From assembly GCA_002748705.1 (NCBI GenBank), contig PDSZ01000020.1:68933-132932 (forward strand): a stretch of DNA of 64,000 bases. Reading direction: 5' to 3'. Shown here in pieces: positions 9,391 through 21,200 of the stretch; the first letter of the stretch is position 1, and each line of letters opens with the position of its first letter. Source of the stretch: Candidatus Fermentibacterota bacterium (GTDB lineage: Bacteria > Fermentibacterota > Fermentibacteria > Fermentibacterales > Fermentibacteraceae). A program made the position numbers and the translations under genes. The notes beneath the pieces were generated by a model. The model made no database searches. It was not told where the DNA came from and was given only the letters and a program-made list of their open reading frames with translations.

Positions 9391-9441
9391 CCAGAAGAGA
9401 AAAATGCGCTAAAGCGCTGGCACATAGATGAGATTGACTGT

Positions 9442-9524
9442 GGCGGGGTTCCCGAGTGGTCAAAGGGGGCAGACTGTAAATCTGTTGGCGGATGCCTTCG
9501 GTGGTTCAAATCCACCCCCCGCCA
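9442..9524 (+). tRNA. tRNA-Tyr (anticodon GTA)
   Basis: Class II tRNA with a long variable arm. Acceptor GGCGGGG pairs with CCCCGCC (9517-9523), anticodon GTA at 9476-9478, T-arm GGTGG/CCACC, discriminator A9524, CCA encoded at 9525-9527. Corresponds to tyrU in the E. coli thrU-tyrU-glyT-thrT-tufB arrangement. Confidence 0.96.
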
Positions 9525-9535
9525 CCACGGTCAGA

Positions 9536-9608
9536 GCGGGAGTAGCTCAGTTGGCAGAGCATCAGCCTTCCAAGCTGAGGGTCGCGAGTTCGAGGCTCGT
9601 CTCCCGCT
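9536..9608 (+). tRNA. tRNA-Gly (anticodon TCC)
   Basis: Acceptor GCGGGAG pairs with CTCCCGC (9601-9607), anticodon TCC at 9569-9571 in loop CTTCCAA, discriminator T9608, encoded CCA 9609-9611. Corresponds to glyT in the conserved order. Confidence 0.96.
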
Positions 9609-9641
9609 CCAGACCTGGCAGCAGCGTGACAACTCATGGCC

Positions 9642-9714
<73 letters not shown>

Positions 9715-9804
9715 CCATGGGACATAGCTCTGCCTGTTTTGGTGTATGTGACAGAAACTGATCAGCCTGTTGGCTGAAACCCTTGCCGAGAGTAGGAGTA
9801 GCTC

Positions 9805-11001
9805 ATGGCCAAAGAAAAATTTGAGAGGACCAAACCCCATGTGAATGTGGGAACTATTGGTCACATTGATCACGGTAAGACAACTCTTACCGCGGCAATC
9901 ACCAAGTGCCTTGCAACACAGAACGAGAATGTTCAGTTCGTTGCATTCGACCAGATCGACAATGCCCCTGAGGAGAAGGCCCGTGGTATAACAATCGCAA
10001 CTTCCCACCAGGAGTACCAGACTGAGAACAGACACTATGCACATGTGGACTGCCCCGGTCACGCCGACTATATCAAGAACATGATTACAGGCGCTGCACA
10101 GATGGACGGCGCAATTCTGGTTATTGGCGCCAATGACGGTGTTATGGCACAGACCAAAGAGCATGTTCTTCTTGCCCGTCAGGTTAATGTGCCCCGTATG
10201 GTTGTTTTCCTTAACAAGGTTGACATGGTTGACGATGAAGAGCTTATTGACCTTGTGGAGATGGAAGTTCAGGAGCTTCTCGACAAGTATGAGTTTGAAG
10301 AGGACAGCCCGATTATCCGCGGTTCCGCTCTCAAGGCTCTGAACTCATCAGGTACTCCTGACGATGCTGACGCTGCCTGCATCTACGAGCTCATGGCTGC
10401 TGTAGACCAGTGGATTCCTACTCCTGAGCGCGATACTGACAAGCCCTTCCTTATGCCTGTTGAAGATGTCTTCTCAATTCCCGGCCGCGGCACTGTTGCC
10501 ACCGGTCGTATTGAGAGAGGTGTTATTCACACCCAGGACAAGATTGAGCTTGTAGGTGTCCGCGAAACAAGAGGCACTGTCTGCACAGGTGTTGAGATGT
10601 TCCGCAAGATTCTCGATGAAGGGCAGGCCGGCGACAATGTAGGCCTTCTTCTCAGAGGTGTTGCCAAGGACGAGATAGAGCGCGGTCAGGTTATTGCCAA
10701 GCCCGGCTCCATCACTCCTCACACCAGGTTTGAGGGCGAGGTTTACATTCTCAGCCAGAAAGAGGGTGGAAGACACAAGCCTTTCTTCAACGGCTACAGA
10801 CCTCAGTTCTATTTCAGAACAACAGATGTTACCGGTTCCATCGGTCTCCCTGAGGGTACAGAGATGGTCATGCCCGGTGACAACATCAAGATGACAGTTG
10901 AACTTATCACTCCGATCGCTATGGAAGAGGGGCTCCGTTTCGCTATTCGCGAGGGCGGTCGTACCGTTGGTGCCGGAGTGGTTTCAAAGATCATAAAGTA
11001 G
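9805..11001 (+). CDS. tuf: Translation elongation factor Tu
   Basis: GTPase that brings aminoacyl-tRNA to the ribosome. 398 aa, full length. G1 is [10 protein letters not shown]2 lies around [10 protein letters not shown]3 is DCPGHADY, G4 is NKVD, G5 is GSALK. Domains 2 and 3 follow, ending VVSKIIK. AGGAG lies 6 bases before the ATG. G2 has the ITIATSH variant instead of the common ITINTAHVEY, also found in some other phyla. It lies directly downstream of four tRNAs whose products it delivers. Confidence 0.98.
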   Translation: MAKEKFERTKPHVNVGTIGHIDHGKTTLTAAITKCLATQNENVQFVAFDQIDNAPEEKARGITIATSHQEYQTENRHYAHVDCPGHADYIKNMITGAAQMDGAILVIGANDGVMAQTKEHVLLARQVNVPRMVVFLNKVDMVDDEELIDLVEMEVQELLDKYEFEEDSPIIRGSALKALNSSGTPDDADAACIYELMAAVDQWIPTPERDTDKPFLMPVEDVFSIPGRGTVATGRIERGVIHTQDKIELVGVRETRGTVCTGVEMFRKILDEGQAGDNVGLLLRGVAKDEIERGQVIAKPGSITPHTRFEGEVYILSQKEGGRHKPFFNGYRPQFYFRTTDVTGSIGLPEGTEMVMPGDNIKMTVELITPIAMEEGLRFAIREGGRTVGAGVVSKIIK

Positions 11002-11008
11002 GTTTGCG

Positions 11009-11158
11009 GTGAGAATAATAGCTACACTGGCCTGCACTGAGTGCAAGCGCAGAAACTACACCACAACCAAGAACAAGCGTACCCATCCCGAGAGGATGGA
11101 ACTGAAAAAGTACTGCCGTTTCTGCAGGAAGCATACCCTGCACAGAGAAGGCAAATAG
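11009..11158 (+). CDS. rpmG: 50S ribosomal protein L33
   Basis: 49-aa basic protein starting at GTG, 7 bases after the tuf stop; too short for most ORF callers. It has the L33 pattern [17 protein letters not shown]...[18 protein letters not shown]. The two Cys pairs (CTEC, CRFC) mark it as the zinc-binding type of L33. The tuf-rpmG-tRNA-Trp-secE order is seen in several phyla (for example Thermus), which supports the call. Confidence 0.95.
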   Translation: MRIIATLACTECKRRNYTTTKNKRTHPERMELKKYCRFCRKHTLHREGK

Positions 11159-11187
11159 CAGTACCAGACAGTTTACAGAGAGGCTGC

Positions 11188-11260
11188 AGGGCAGTAGCAC
11201 AATTGGCAGTGCACCGGACTCCAAATCCGGGGGTTGAGGGTTCGAGTCCTTCCTGCCCTG
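11188..11260 (+). tRNA. tRNA-Trp (anticodon CCA)
   Basis: Acceptor AGGGCAG pairs with CTGCCCT (11253-11259), anticodon CCA at 11221-11223 in a CTCCAAA loop, discriminator G11260, encoded CCA 11261-11263. It lies between rpmG and secE, the usual place in the rpmG-trnW-secE-nusG arrangement. Confidence 0.97.
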
Positions 11261-11298
11261 CCATCCTCTCTTTATGCTGTCTTTGAAAGGAAGGGCCG

Positions 11299-11535
11299 AT
11301 GGCTGCCAAGTCCGCAAAGAAGGAGAGTCTGCCGGTAAGATGGTGGCGCAGTGCCGTTGTGTTCCTCGGCGAGGTCAAGGCTGAACTGACAAAGGTCGCC
11401 TGGCCCGGCAGAGACGAGGCTGTTGCATCCACATGGGTCGTTATAGGCGCAGTGGTTGTTGTGGCTGCCTGGATCTTCGTGGTGGACAAGCTTACAGCTC
11501 TGGTTATGTCAGGTCTTCTGAGGCTTATAGGGTAA
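11299..11535 (+). CDS. secE: Preprotein translocase subunit SecE
   Basis: 78-aa single-span SecE, which clamps SecY in the translocon. It has the short amphipathic helix EVKAELTKVAWPGRDEA, including the conserved KVxWP motif, followed by one transmembrane segment (about residues 45-65). Immediately upstream of nusG, as nearly always. Confidence 0.95.
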   Translation: MAAKSAKKESLPVRWWRSAVVFLGEVKAELTKVAWPGRDEAVASTWVVIGAVVVVAAWIFVVDKLTALVMSGLLRLIG

Positions 11536-11566
11536 CCGGGCAGATACTGAGAGGAAAGGTGTACCG

Positions 11567-12160
11567 ATGACTGTTGAAGAACCGGTAGAGGCCGCTGTTT
11601 CCGAAGGGGAGACTCTGAAGCCGGAGAACACCAGACTTAAATGGTTCGTGGTACATTCCTTCTCCGGTTACGAGCAGAGAGTCGCCAAGTTTCTTGAAGG
11701 TCCGCTGGAGAGGAATTACCCTGGAAGAGTCGGTAAGACAATGATTCCAGTGGAAGAGGTAACTCACAGGAAGAACGGCAAGGAATACACTAGAAAAAAG
11801 AAGCTCTATCCCGGATATGTTTTCGTGCAGCTTGATATTTCTGATGAGATGGTAATGGACATTCGGGCAATGAGCAATGTCAGCGGTTTCCCTCCTATGA
11901 ACAGAGGAAAGCCGGTTCCGCTTACTCCTATGGATGTGAAGCGCATAATGGGCCAGACCGAAGGCACAGAAGACCGTAAGGTTGTAAGAATACAATTCAA
12001 GGTTGGACAGACAGTAAGGGTAACAGAAGGCCCCTTCAGAAACTTCACCGGAGTGGTTGAATCCATCAACCCTGAGCGGGGCAGAGTAAGAATTATCTTC
12101 ACGATCTTCGGGCGTAAAGCGCCTGTTGAGATAGATCACAGACAGGTACGAATGGTCTGA
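11567..12160 (+). CDS. nusG: Transcription termination/antitermination factor NusG
   Basis: 197-aa NusG. The N-terminal NGN domain starts at WFVVHSFSGYEQRVAKFLE and includes KKLYPGYVFVQ. The KOW domain is C-terminal (VGQTVRVTEGPFRNFTGVVESINPERGRVRI). It couples RNA polymerase to Rho or the ribosome. The ~20 residues before the NGN domain are an acidic extension. Located between secE and rplK. Confidence 0.96.
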   Translation: MTVEEPVEAAVSEGETLKPENTRLKWFVVHSFSGYEQRVAKFLEGPLERNYPGRVGKTMIPVEEVTHRKNGKEYTRKKKLYPGYVFVQLDISDEMVMDIRAMSNVSGFPPMNRGKPVPLTPMDVKRIMGQTEGTEDRKVVRIQFKVGQTVRVTEGPFRNFTGVVESINPERGRVRIIFTIFGRKAPVEIDHRQVRMV

Positions 12161-12164
12161 GGAC

Positions 12165-12201
12165 AACCGGGGCCTCAGAGCTTTTTGATCAAAACCCGGT
12201 T
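12165..12201 (+). promoter_or_regulatory. Stem-loop in nusG-rplK spacer
   Basis: AACCGGG (12165-12171) pairs perfectly with CCCGGTT (12195-12201). The loop contains a perfect 12-bp palindrome TTTTGATCAAAA (12183-12194). It is not followed by a T-tract, so it is more likely an RNA-processing or leader structure than a full terminator. Confidence 0.45.
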
Positions 12202-12206
12202 ACAGG

Positions 12207-12239
12207 CTGCCTGCCCCCGGCAAGGGGAGGGGAAGGCAG
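12207..12239 (+). promoter_or_regulatory. Candidate L1-binding leader of rplKA
   Basis: CTGCCT (12207-12212) pairs with AGGCAG (12234-12239), an inner CCCC/GGGG stem sits above it, and the purine-rich bulge AGGGGA lies between the two. Two helices with an asymmetric purine bulge just before rplK are the shape of the L1 autogenous control site, which mimics the L1 site on 23S rRNA. Inferred from shape and position only. Confidence 0.35.
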
Positions 12240-12254
12240 AGGAAAGGAGTTGCC

Positions 12255-12683
12255 ATGGCCAAGAAAGTCTTGGGCGTGGTAAAGCTTCAGCTTCCTGCAG
12301 GTAAGGCAACACCGGCTCCGCCGGTGGGCCCGGCGCTCGGTCAGTACGGAATCAATCTGGCTGGGTTCTGTAAGGATTTCAATGCCCGCACCCAGGGCAG
12401 AGAAGGCCTTGTTATTCCTGCAGTAGTAACTGTTTACAAGGACAGAAGCTTTACCTTTATTCTCAAGTCTCCGCCAGCGTCGGTTCTTCTGAAGAGGGCT
12501 GCCGGTCTTGCAAAGGGATCAGCTGAATCCAACCGTGACAAGGTTGGAAAGGTTACTGTATCCCAGTGCAGAGAGATCGCCGAACTCAAGCAGAAAGATC
12601 TGAACGCTGCCACTATGGAGACTGCGATCAGCATGATCGCCGGAACTGCCCGCAGCATGGGTCTGGAGGTGGTGGATGGCTAA
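12255..12683 (+). CDS. rplK: 50S ribosomal protein L11
   Basis: 142-aa L11 of the GTPase-associated centre. N-terminal [33 protein letters not shown] is the strongly conserved proline-rich switch. The C-terminal rRNA-binding domain ends with [11 protein letters not shown]. Overlaps rplA by 8 bases. Confidence 0.98.
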   Translation: MAKKVLGVVKLQLPAGKATPAPPVGPALGQYGINLAGFCKDFNARTQGREGLVIPAVVTVYKDRSFTFILKSPPASVLLKRAAGLAKGSAESNRDKVGKVTVSQCREIAELKQKDLNAATMETAISMIAGTARSMGLEVVDG

Positions 12684-13380
12684 GAAAAGCAAAAGATTCA
12701 CCAGGGCTCTGGAATCAGTTGAAAGGCAGAGAGCTTATTCACTTGAGGAAACAGTATCTTCGGTGAAAAAACTTGCTTCAGCCAGGTTTGATGAGACCAT
12801 TGAAGTGGCTCTCAATCTGGGTGTCGATCCCAAGTACAGTGACCAGGTGGTTCGCGGTACCTGCATGCTTCCCCACGGAACAGGCAAGACTGTCCGTGTG
12901 CTTGTATTTGCCAGGGGTGACAAGGCTGAAGAGGCTAAAGCAGCAGGAGCCGATTTCATCGGTGACGAAGAGACAGCAAAGAAGATTACTGAAGGCTGGC
13001 TTGAGTTTGATGTGGTAGTAGCATCACCTGACATGATGGGTGTTGTGGGCAAGCTTGGAAGGGTTCTTGGTCCCAGGGGCCTTATGCCCAACCCCAAGAC
13101 CGGAACAGTTACTCCGGATGTTGCCACTGCTGTCAAGGATGCCAAGGGCGGAAAGATTTCGTTCAGGGTTGACAAGACAGGAAACCTTCATGTACCTGTA
13201 GGCAAGGCCAGTTTTGAGGAACAGGCCCTGAAGGAGAACATACTCTCCTTCATGGAGAAGGTGCTGCAGCTCAGGCCTTCTTCCGCGAAGGGAAGATACC
13301 TGAACAACATGTCTGTATCATCAACAATGGGCCCAGGCATTAAAGTGGACATCAATGATGTCCGCTCACTGCTCAGGTAG
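12676..13380 (+). CDS. rplA: 50S ribosomal protein L1
   Basis: 234-aa L1, the stalk protein that moves E-site tRNA and often represses its own operon. Shows [35 protein letters not shown] and the C-terminal [13 protein letters not shown] overlaps the end of rplK, so the two are coupled. Confidence 0.98.
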   Translation: MAKKSKRFTRALESVERQRAYSLEETVSSVKKLASARFDETIEVALNLGVDPKYSDQVVRGTCMLPHGTGKTVRVLVFARGDKAEEAKAAGADFIGDEETAKKITEGWLEFDVVVASPDMMGVVGKLGRVLGPRGLMPNPKTGTVTPDVATAVKDAKGGKISFRVDKTGNLHVPVGKASFEEQALKENILSFMEKVLQLRPSSAKGRYLNNMSVSSTMGPGIKVDINDVRSLLR

Positions 13381-13394
13381 AGGGGAGTACGGTA

Positions 13395-13928
13395 GTGAGC
13401 ATAACCAGAAACCAGAAAGAAACCGTAGTCTCAACCCTCAACATCGGTGTGGATGAAGCTGGAGCAGTAGTGCTTGCTGATTTCACCGGCATCAATGTAG
13501 AGCAGATGACCGAACTGAGACGGCAGATGAGAGAAGCGGGAATCACTTTCAAAGTGGTGAAGAATACCCTTCTCAGAAGAGCCCTTGAGAATATCGGAGT
13601 TGATTCCGCTGAGGATGTGTTCGGTCTTCTCAACGGCCCTACAGCCATCGCGTACAGCAAGGACGAGGTTGCTCCTGCCAGGCTTCTCAAGAGCTTCAGC
13701 AAGGAACACAAGGGAATCCCTGCCATCAAAGGCGGATTCGTGTCCGGCAGATCCTTTAATGTTGACGAGGTGATGAGCCTTGCTGACATGCCTTCACGGG
13801 AAGAACTCCTTGCGAAGGTTCTCGGATCAGCGAATGCCCCTGTTCAGGGCTTCGTAATGGTTACAAGCGGTGTTATCAGGAAATTCCTTTATGCTGTTAA
13901 CGCCATTAGCGAGAGTAAAGAAAACTAA
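13395..13928 (+). CDS. rplJ: 50S ribosomal protein L10
   Basis: 177-aa L10, base of the L7/L12 stalk. GTG start 14 bases after rplA. The N-terminal fold [30 protein letters not shown] is diagnostic; the C-terminal helix carries L12 dimers. The spacer to rplA is too short for the usual long L10-leader RNA, so autogenous control of rplJL, if any, must work elsewhere. Confidence 0.97.
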   Translation: MSITRNQKETVVSTLNIGVDEAGAVVLADFTGINVEQMTELRRQMREAGITFKVVKNTLLRRALENIGVDSAEDVFGLLNGPTAIAYSKDEVAPARLLKSFSKEHKGIPAIKGGFVSGRSFNVDEVMSLADMPSREELLAKVLGSANAPVQGFVMVTSGVIRKFLYAVNAISESKEN

Positions 13929-13975
13929 CCGAAAACGGAATTCAGGAGAGTTCCGCGAAGCACGGAGGAAATAAA

Positions 13976-14359
13976 ATGAGTGAAGACAGAAAGGCTGCTG
14001 TCATCGAGGCTATCTCAAACATGACTGTACTTGAGCTTGCCGATCTTGTTAAGGAAATGGAAGACAAGTTCGGTGTTTCCGCAGCGGCACCTGCAGTAGC
14101 AGTGGCTGCAGCCAGTCCTGCCGGCGGCGAAGCAGCTGCTGAAGAGCAAAGTGAGTTTGATGTTGTTCTCGAAAGTTTCGGCTCAAAGAAAATTGCTGTT
14201 ATCAAGGTTGTTCGTGAGCTTACCGGTCTTGGACTCAAGGAAGCTAAGGACCTTGTGGATGGCGCTCCTTCAAAGGTTAAGGAAGGTGTTGAAAAGGCCG
14301 AGGGCGAGGAGATCAAGAAGCAGCTTGAGGAAGCTGGCGCTACAGTCGCACTCAAGTAG
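13976..14359 (+). CDS. rplL: 50S ribosomal protein L7/L12
   Basis: 127-aa stalk protein. N-terminal dimerisation helix ([17 protein letters not shown]), an alanine-rich hinge (about residues 37-55) and the conserved C-terminal factor-binding domain ([31 protein letters not shown]). GGAGGA precedes the ATG. A strong hairpin follows before rpoB. Confidence 0.98.
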   Translation: MSEDRKAAVIEAISNMTVLELADLVKEMEDKFGVSAAAPAVAVAAASPAGGEAAAEEQSEFDVVLESFGSKKIAVIKVVRELTGLGLKEAKDLVDGAPSKVKEGVEKAEGEEIKKQLEEAGATVALK

Positions 14360-14382
14360 TTACCTGATACAAATGGGCTGAC

Positions 14383-14411
14383 AGCGGAGGACTTTTCAGC
14401 GGTCCTCCGCT
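14383..14411 (+). terminator. rplL-rpoB attenuator/processing hairpin
   Basis: AGCGGAGGAC (14383-14392) and GTCCTCCGCT (14402-14411) form a perfect 10-bp stem with a 9-base loop, followed by TTTCC. In E. coli the same spacer holds an attenuator and an RNase III site that set the ratio of ribosomal proteins to RNA polymerase. This hairpin is in the equivalent place, so partial termination or processing is likely. Confidence 0.65.
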
Positions 14412-14474
14412 TTCCGCCCCAATGGCACCAATGGTAGCTTTGTTTCGGTTCAGGAGAAGTGCAGAGGAGTGGCA

Positions 14475-17400
14475 GTGAAAAAAGCGAGACCTGTAAGGAA
14501 CTTTTCGCAGGTAAAACCGGCAATTCAAGTTCCAGATCTTTTAAGAGTTCAGAGGGAATCGTTCGATAATTTCCTCCAGGCTGATGTCAAGCCTGAGGAG
14601 AGGCTCCCCCAGGGGCTTCATAAGATATTCATGGACACCTTTCCCATTGAGAGTTCCACCAAGGAGTTCTCTCTGGAGTATGTAAGTTACGATATAGGCC
14701 GGCCCAGGCACTCCATCAGGGAGGCTGTGGAGCGTGGCGTTACATTTTCAGCTCCTCTCAATGCTACTATGCGTCTGGTCACCCGTGATCCGGAAACTCT
14801 TGTAATGAAGATGGCAGTGGACCAGAGTACTTTCCTGGGAGAACTGCCCCAGATGACAAGCAACGGCTCATTCATCATCAACGGAGCCGAGAGGGTTATT
14901 GTCAGTCAGCTTCACAGAAGCCCCGGTGTCTTCTTTGAAGAGAAGACCCAGCAGAGAGGACGCAGAATCTGCACCACCAGGGTTATTCCCCAGAAAGGCT
15001 CATGGCTTGATCTGACCCTGGACAGCAATGAAATAATTTTTGCAAACATCGACAAGAAACCCAAGAGAATCCCTGTCACAATGCTTCTCAGAGCCCTCGG
15101 GCTCAGCTCGGATTCCGAGCTGCTTCAGGCATTCTATCCTGTGAAGGAAAAGGATATCAATTCTGTTCTGAAGAGGCAGTCAAAGATTGCGGAGATTATT
15201 CACAAGTCCTTTGCCGAGGATATTGTTGATCCTGAAACAGGTGAACTCATCGTAAGATGCGATGAGCCTGTGGAGAATGTTGAGAAACTTCAGCGTATAG
15301 CCGCAGCAGGTATTGAAAAAGTCAAGTTCCTTGAGCCCAGGAATGAGCGCAACAGTGTAGACAGCATCAGGCGCACACTGGCTAAGGAAGAATCTGCTCT
15401 GGGAGCGGGAATTGAGAAGAACGAGTCCACTGCAACCATGTGGATATACGAGGCTCTCAGGGGAACAGAAGCCCCTTCTCTTGATCATGCAAGAAGCTAC
15501 CTCAGATCAATGTTCTTTGACAGCAAGCGGTACAGTCTCAGTGAGGTTGGCCGCTATAAGCTCAACGAGCGACTGAACATAAATGTTTCAATGGATAAGC
15601 TTACCCTTACAGTTCCTGACCTTATTTCCATAGTGGACAACCTTATAAGGCTCAGGGAAGGAACCAATGTCTCTGATGATATCGACCATCTCGGTAACCG
15701 GAGAGTCAAGACTGTGGGAGAGCTTCTTGGACAGGAATTTTCCAAGGGTCTTGCCAGAATGGCCAGAACCATCAAGGACAGAATGGGACAGCAGGACAGG
15801 GAGAAGCTTCGCCCTCAGGATCTTGTTAATTCAAGAACCCTTTCAAGCGTTATCAACTCCTTTTTCGGTCAAAGTCAGCTTTCCCAGTTCATGGAGCAGA
15901 CCAACCCTCTGGCTGAGATTACTCACAAGCGGAGGACAAGTGCCCTGGGCGAAGGCGGTCTGACCCGTGAGAGAGCCGGTTTCGATGTGCGCGATGTGCA
16001 TCACACACATTACGGAAGGCTGTGCCCTGTTGAAACCCCTGAAGGTCCCAACATTGGCCTTATCACAACCCTTTCTGTTTATGCTTCAATCAACCGTTTC
16101 GGTTTCCTTGAAACCCCCTACAGAAGGGTGATCAAGGGAAAAGTTACCAATGAAGTGTCATTCCTTTCTGCAGACAAGGAAGACAGAATGACAATTGCAG
16201 AGGCAGACGCTCCCATTGATGAGAACAACATGCTCATAGGGCCTCTGGTCCGTGCCAAGAAGGCAAGCAACTATCCCATGGTAACCCCTGACGAGGTTGA
16301 GTACATCGATGTGAGTCCCATGCAGCTTGTAGGGCTTTCCGCTGCTCTTATACCCTTCCTTGAACATGATGATGCCAACAGGGCGCTTATGGGTTCCAAC
16401 ATGCAGCGTCAGGCAGTGCCTCTTCTTTACACCGATGATCCGGTGGTGGGAACAGGAATGGAAGAGGTTGCCGCGAGGGACAGCGGCGCGCTGGTTCTTG
16501 CGGAAAGAGCCGGTGTGGTTACCCATGTTGATGCAGGACGCATCGTTGTAAAGGCCGATGGAGACGAGTACGATTTCGACCGTGAAGACCTTTACGACCT
16601 GCGAAAATTCGAAAGATCCAACCAGGATACCTGCGTCAACCAGAAACCTGTAGTTTCAGTGGGTACCAGGGTAAACAGGGGAGACATTCTCGCAGACGGC
16701 ATGGCAACCAGCAACGGCAGACTTGCGCTTGGTGTAAACGCTCTTGTGGCCTTCACTCCATGGAACGGTTACAACTACGAGGATGCTATCGTGGTCAGTG
16801 AAAGGGTTGTAAAAGACGACACATTCACTTCTGTTCATATAGTCGAGTTCGAAACGCAGTTCCGTGAGACCAAGCTTGGGCCTGAGGAACTTACCAGGGA
16901 TCTTCCCAATGCCACTGAAAAACGGGAGGCAATGCGGAACCTGGACGATAACGGTATTGTCCGTGTCGGTTCCAGAATCCGTGCCGGCGACCTTCTTGTT
17001 GGAAAAGTCAGCCCCAAGGGCGAACAGGATCTTTCTCCGGAGGAGAGACTGATTCGAGCCATTTTCGGCAAGAGGGCCAGCGATGTAAAGGATACCTCTC
17101 TCAAGGCTCCAGTGGGAATGTCAGGCATCGTTGTGGATGTAAAGGTTTATTCCCGCAAGGACGAAACCCCAAGAGGCAGACGGGAGATAGAGTCCCGAAT
17201 AGATGCCCTTCGTGAAGAGAGGATTGAAGCTGAGAAGAGGCTCTTCTCACAGAGAGACCAGATGCTGAGAGATGTGCTTCTCGGGCAGAAGGCTGCAACT
17301 TTCGTGGATTCTGTGACAGGGGAACAGATGATACCGGAAGGCAGGAAGATAACCGCAACATTCCTGAAGAAGGTGGATTTCACCGATCTGGACTTCAATC

Positions 17401-18296
17401 GTCAGCTTGTTGAAGACCTTGTGGTAGATGACAGGGCAAGAAGAATCCTCAGAAGTGCAGAGAACAAGCTCAAGGAGATAAACAACAACTGTCAGGATGA
17501 GGAAGACAGGCTTCACAGAGGCGACGAGCTCAAGCCCGGCGTTATCAAGCTTGTCAAGGTTTATGTGGCAAAGAGGCGAAAGCTTCGCATCGGCGACAAG
17601 ATGGCCGGACGCCACGGTAACAAGGGCGTTGTGAGTATCATAGTTCCGGAAGAGGATATGCCTTACCTTCCTGACGGTACACCTGTTGACATCTGCCTGA
17701 ACCCTCTGGGCGTTCCCAGCCGAATGAATGTGGGGCAGATAATGGAGACCAATCTGGGAATGGCAGCTGCCGACCTGGGCATTAATGCGGTCACTCCGGT
17801 TTTCGACAGCATAGACAACGAAAAAATCGGTGATCTTCTTGAGGAAGCAGGCCATGACAGAGACGGGAAAACCGTTCTTTTTGACGGCAGAACCGGAGAA
17901 CCCTTTGAGCACAGGGTTACCGTTGGCCGCATGTACATGCTGAAGCTTGCCCATCAGGTGGAAGACAAGATACACGCCAGATCCACCGGCCCCTATGCAA
18001 TGGTTACTCAGCAGCCGCTGGGCGGAAAAGCCCAGAACGGCGGACAGAGGCTTGGAGAGATGGAAGTCTGGGCACTTGAGGCATACGGAGCTGCTCACTG
18101 CCTTCAGGAGATGCTCACTATCAAGAGTGACGATGTTGACGGCAGAACCGAAGCGTACAAGGCCATTGTTCATGGCAGAAATGTCGAGACCAGGGGTACC
18201 CCTGAAGCGTTCAATGTGCTGCTCAGCGAGATGCGAAGTCTCGCCCTGGATGTGGAACTGGATATGAGCGATGAAAGGGGGAACGAGAATGCTTGA
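14475..18296 (+). CDS. rpoB: DNA-directed RNA polymerase subunit beta
   Basis: About 1273 aa, full length. The rifampicin-pocket region reads [25 protein letters not shown], with no obvious resistance change at the Q/D/H/S positions. The C-terminus has [30 protein letters not shown] 14475 is preferred to GTG 14469, because AGGAG ends only 5 bases before it and directly abuts the other. It overlaps rpoC by about 8 bases. Confidence 0.97.
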   Translation: MKKARPVRNFSQVKPAIQVPDLLRVQRESFDNFLQADVKPEERLPQGLHKIFMDTFPIESSTKEFSLEYVSYDIGRPRHSIREAVERGVTFSAPLNATMRLVTRDPETLVMKMAVDQSTFLGELPQMTSNGSFIINGAERVIVSQLHRSPGVFFEEKTQQRGRRICTTRVIPQKGSWLDLTLDSNEIIFANIDKKPKRIPVTMLLRALGLSSDSELLQAFYPVKEKDINSVLKRQSKIAEIIHKSFAEDIVDPETGELIVRCDEPVENVEKLQRIAAAGIEKVKFLEPRNERNSVDSIRRTLAKEESALGAGIEKNESTATMWIYEALRGTEAPSLDHARSYLRSMFFDSKRYSLSEVGRYKLNERLNINVSMDKLTLTVPDLISIVDNLIRLREGTNVSDDIDHLGNRRVKTVGELLGQEFSKGLARMARTIKDRMGQQDREKLRPQDLVNSRTLSSVINSFFGQSQLSQFMEQTNPLAEITHKRRTSALGEGGLTRERAGFDVRDVHHTHYGRLCPVETPEGPNIGLITTLSVYASINRFGFLETPYRRVIKGKVTNEVSFLSADKEDRMTIAEADAPIDENNMLIGPLVRAKKASNYPMVTPDEVEYIDVSPMQLVGLSAALIPFLEHDDANRALMGSNMQRQAVPLLYTDDPVVGTGMEEVAARDSGALVLAERAGVVTHVDAGRIVVKADGDEYDFDREDLYDLRKFERSNQDTCVNQKPVVSVGTRVNRGDILADGMATSNGRLALGVNALVAFTPWNGYNYEDAIVVSERVVKDDTFTSVHIVEFETQFRETKLGPEELTRDLPNATEKREAMRNLDDNGIVRVGSRIRAGDLLVGKVSPKGEQDLSPEERLIRAIFGKRASDVKDTSLKAPVGMSGIVVDVKVYSRKDETPRGRREIESRIDALREERIEAEKRLFSQRDQMLRDVLLGQKAATFVDSVTGEQMIPEGRKITATFLKKVDFTDLDFNRQLVEDLVVDDRARRILRSAENKLKEINNNCQDEEDRLHRGDELKPGVIKLVKVYVAKRRKLRIGDKMAGRHGNKGVVSIIVPEEDMPYLPDGTPVDICLNPLGVPSRMNVGQIMETNLGMAAADLGINAVTPVFDSIDNEKIGDLLEEAGHDRDGKTVLFDGRTGEPFEHRVTVGRMYMLKLAHQVEDKIHARSTGPYAMVTQQPLGGKAQNGGQRLGEMEVWALEAYGAAHCLQEMLTIKSDDVDGRTEAYKAIVHGRNVETRGTPEAFNVLLSEMRSLALDVELDMSDERGNENA

Positions 18297-21200
18297 TTCA
18301 CATTCCCTTAGGGATGCCAACACATTTCCTGCAGATTTCTCGGGAATAAGAATAAGCCTTGCTTCGCCTGAAACCATAAAAGAGTGGTCATACGGTGAGG
18401 TTACCAAGGCTGAGACCATAAACTACAGAAGCTACAAACCTGAACCGGACGGCCTTTTCTGCGAAAAGATTTTCGGCCCGGTGAAAGACTGGGAGTGCAG
18501 CTGCGGAAGATACAAGAAACCCCGCTACAGAGGTGTCAAGTGCGACCGCTGCGGTGTAGAGGTTACCCACTCCAGGGTGAGAAGAAGCAGAATGGGACAC
18601 ATCGAACTTGCAGTTCCGGTATCTCACATCTGGTACTTCAAGAGCAGAAAAATCAACAAGCTGCTCGACATCACCAACCTTGACCTTGAAAGAGTGCTCT
18701 ACTACGAGTCGTACATAGTTATCTCCAGTGAGCACCCCTCCCTGAAGCCGGGAAAGGTTCTGGATGACGAAGATTACTACGCCGCCTGTGAAACCTACGG
18801 TGATGACGCTTTCACTGTGGGAATGGGAGCAGAGGCGATCTCCAGGCTCCTTTCAGAGATTGACCTGGACGAACTGGCAGCCGCGCTCAGAACCAGCATA
18901 GCAAACGAGACCACCATCAGCCGAAGGCAGAAGAACCTGAAGCGGCTCAAGGAAGTGGTGGCCTTTGAAAACTCAAAGAATGACAACAAGCCTGAGTGGA
19001 TGATTCTCAGGGTTCTTCCTGTTCTTCCTCCTGATCTCAGGCCTCTGGTGCCCCTTGAAGGGGGCAGGTTTGCCTCAAGTGATCTTAATGATCTCTACAG
19101 GAGAGTAATCAACAGGAACAACAGGCTTCTGAGGCTTCTGGACCTTCAGGCGCCTGATGTTATTCTGAGAAACGAGAAGAGGATGCTTCAGGAGGCAGTT
19201 GATGCTGTTCTTGATAACGGCAGCCGCAGAAAGCCTGTTAAAGGTGCCGGTATGCGGCCTCTCAGAAGTCTTTCCGATCTTCTCAAGGGCAAGCGCGGTC
19301 GTTTCCGCCAGAACCTTCTGGGAAAACGCGTAGACTACTCCGGCAGATCGGTAATCGTTGTAGGCCCTGAGCTGAAGATGCATCAGTGCGGTCTTCCCAA
19401 GACAATGGCCCTTGAGCTGTTCAAGCCTTTCGTGGTTGCCAGGCTGGCGAAGCTAACCGGTGACAAGGTTAAGATGGCCCAGAAGCAGGTTGAGGAACGG
19501 GAAGAAATAGTATGGGCAATACTGGAAGAGGTCATTGCCAACCATCCTGTGATGCTCAACAGAGCGCCTACTCTTCACCGCCTTGGTATACAGGCTTTTG
19601 AACCGGTACTGGTGGAGGGGCTGGCTATCAGGCTTCACCCGCTTGCTTGTGCCGCGTTCAATGCCGACTTCGACGGTGACCAGATGGCAGTTCATCTTCC
19701 GCTCTCGGCAGAGGCCCAGGTAGAGGCAAGGGTACTCATGCTTGGAAGCAGAAACATTCTCAAGCCTTCAAGCGGAGAGCCGGTTGCGTCACCCAGCCAC
19801 GATATGGTTATAGGTGCCTACTACATCACCAAGCCTCTCGCAGGTGATAAGGGTGAAGGAATGATATTCGCCTCCAGGGAAGAGGTTATCGGCGCCCTTG
19901 ATGCAGGCAAGGTGAATCTTCACTCCAGAATCAAAATAAAGGGAATCAACAGAATAATTGAGACCAACTCCAAAGGCGAGAGAAGGGTTCCCAAGTTCTG
20001 GAAGGACTATACCACTCCAGGTCAGGTGATTTTCAACTACATAGTGCCTGAGGGTATGGGCTACATCATGGCCAACGGAATCACCGAATCCCACGCGAAA
20101 GTATTCGGCAAGAAGGGCCTTAACCGTATGGTTGCCAGGTGCTTCAACGAACTGGGCGCAGTTAAGACTGCTGTTTTTCTTGACAGCCTTAAGGATCTGG
20201 GATTCAAGTACAGCACCATCAGCGGTCTGACTGTGGGCATGGACGACATGATTGTTCCCGACGCCAAGAAGGACATCATCGCCCAGAGTACCGGAGCAGT
20301 GGCAGATGTTGAGTTTGCCGCCAGAAAAGGTGAAATGACCGAGAGTGACCGTTACAACAAGATAATTGATGTGTGGTCACAGGCTACCGAGGATGTGAAA
20401 AACTCCATGATGGAGCAGTTGAGCCACGACAACCACGGGTTCAATCCTATTTTCCTCATGGCCAACTCAGGAGCAAGAGGAAGTGTCGAGCAGGTCAGGC
20501 AGCTCGCAGGTATGCGAGGCCTGATGGCAAAGCCCAAGAAGAAACTCTCAGGTGATATAGGTGAGACAATTGAGACACCGATTATCAGTTCCCTGAAAGA
20601 GGGCCTTTCGGTTATTGAATACTCAATTTCCACCCACGGTTCACGAAAGGGTCTTGCTGATACAGCTCTTAAGACTGCAGACGCAGGATACCTTACCAGA
20701 AGGCTCGTCGATGTCTGCCAGGATGTGGTAATAACAACCACAGACTGCGGAACCATTCGCGGCCGTGACATAACTGCTCTCAAAGAGGGCGAGAAGGTTA
20801 TCGAGAAGCTCAGCGAGCGCATAGTCGGCAAGGTTACCGCCGAGGATGTATACGATCCTGTAACAGATGAGATTATCTGTGAGGCAGGGGAGGAGATTAC
20901 TCCGAAACTGGCTTCCTACATTGATTCCAGATCCATTGAGTCTGTAAGAATCCGTTCGGTTCTCACCTGTGAGGCAGAGCACGGTCTCTGCGCCAAGTGC
21001 TACGGATGGGACCTGAGCAGAAACCGCATGGTTACAAAGGGAGAAGCTGTAGGTGTTATAGCTGCCCAGTCCATCGGAGAACCGGGAACTCAGCTTACGC
21101 TGAGAACTTTCCATACCGGAGGTGTATCCTCCCGTGAGGCTCAGGATAATCAGGTAAAGGCCAGACACCCAGGTAAGATCAGCTTCAGAAACATACACCT

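Noticed and set aside
11041..11286. Plus-strand ORF spanning rpmG and tRNA-Trp
   Set aside because: It runs through L33 in another frame and through a tRNA; the real small gene is rpmG at 11009-11158.
17247..18419. 390-codon minus-strand frame in rpoB/rpoC
   Set aside because: Antisense to strongly conserved polymerase sequence; no domain or ribosome site.
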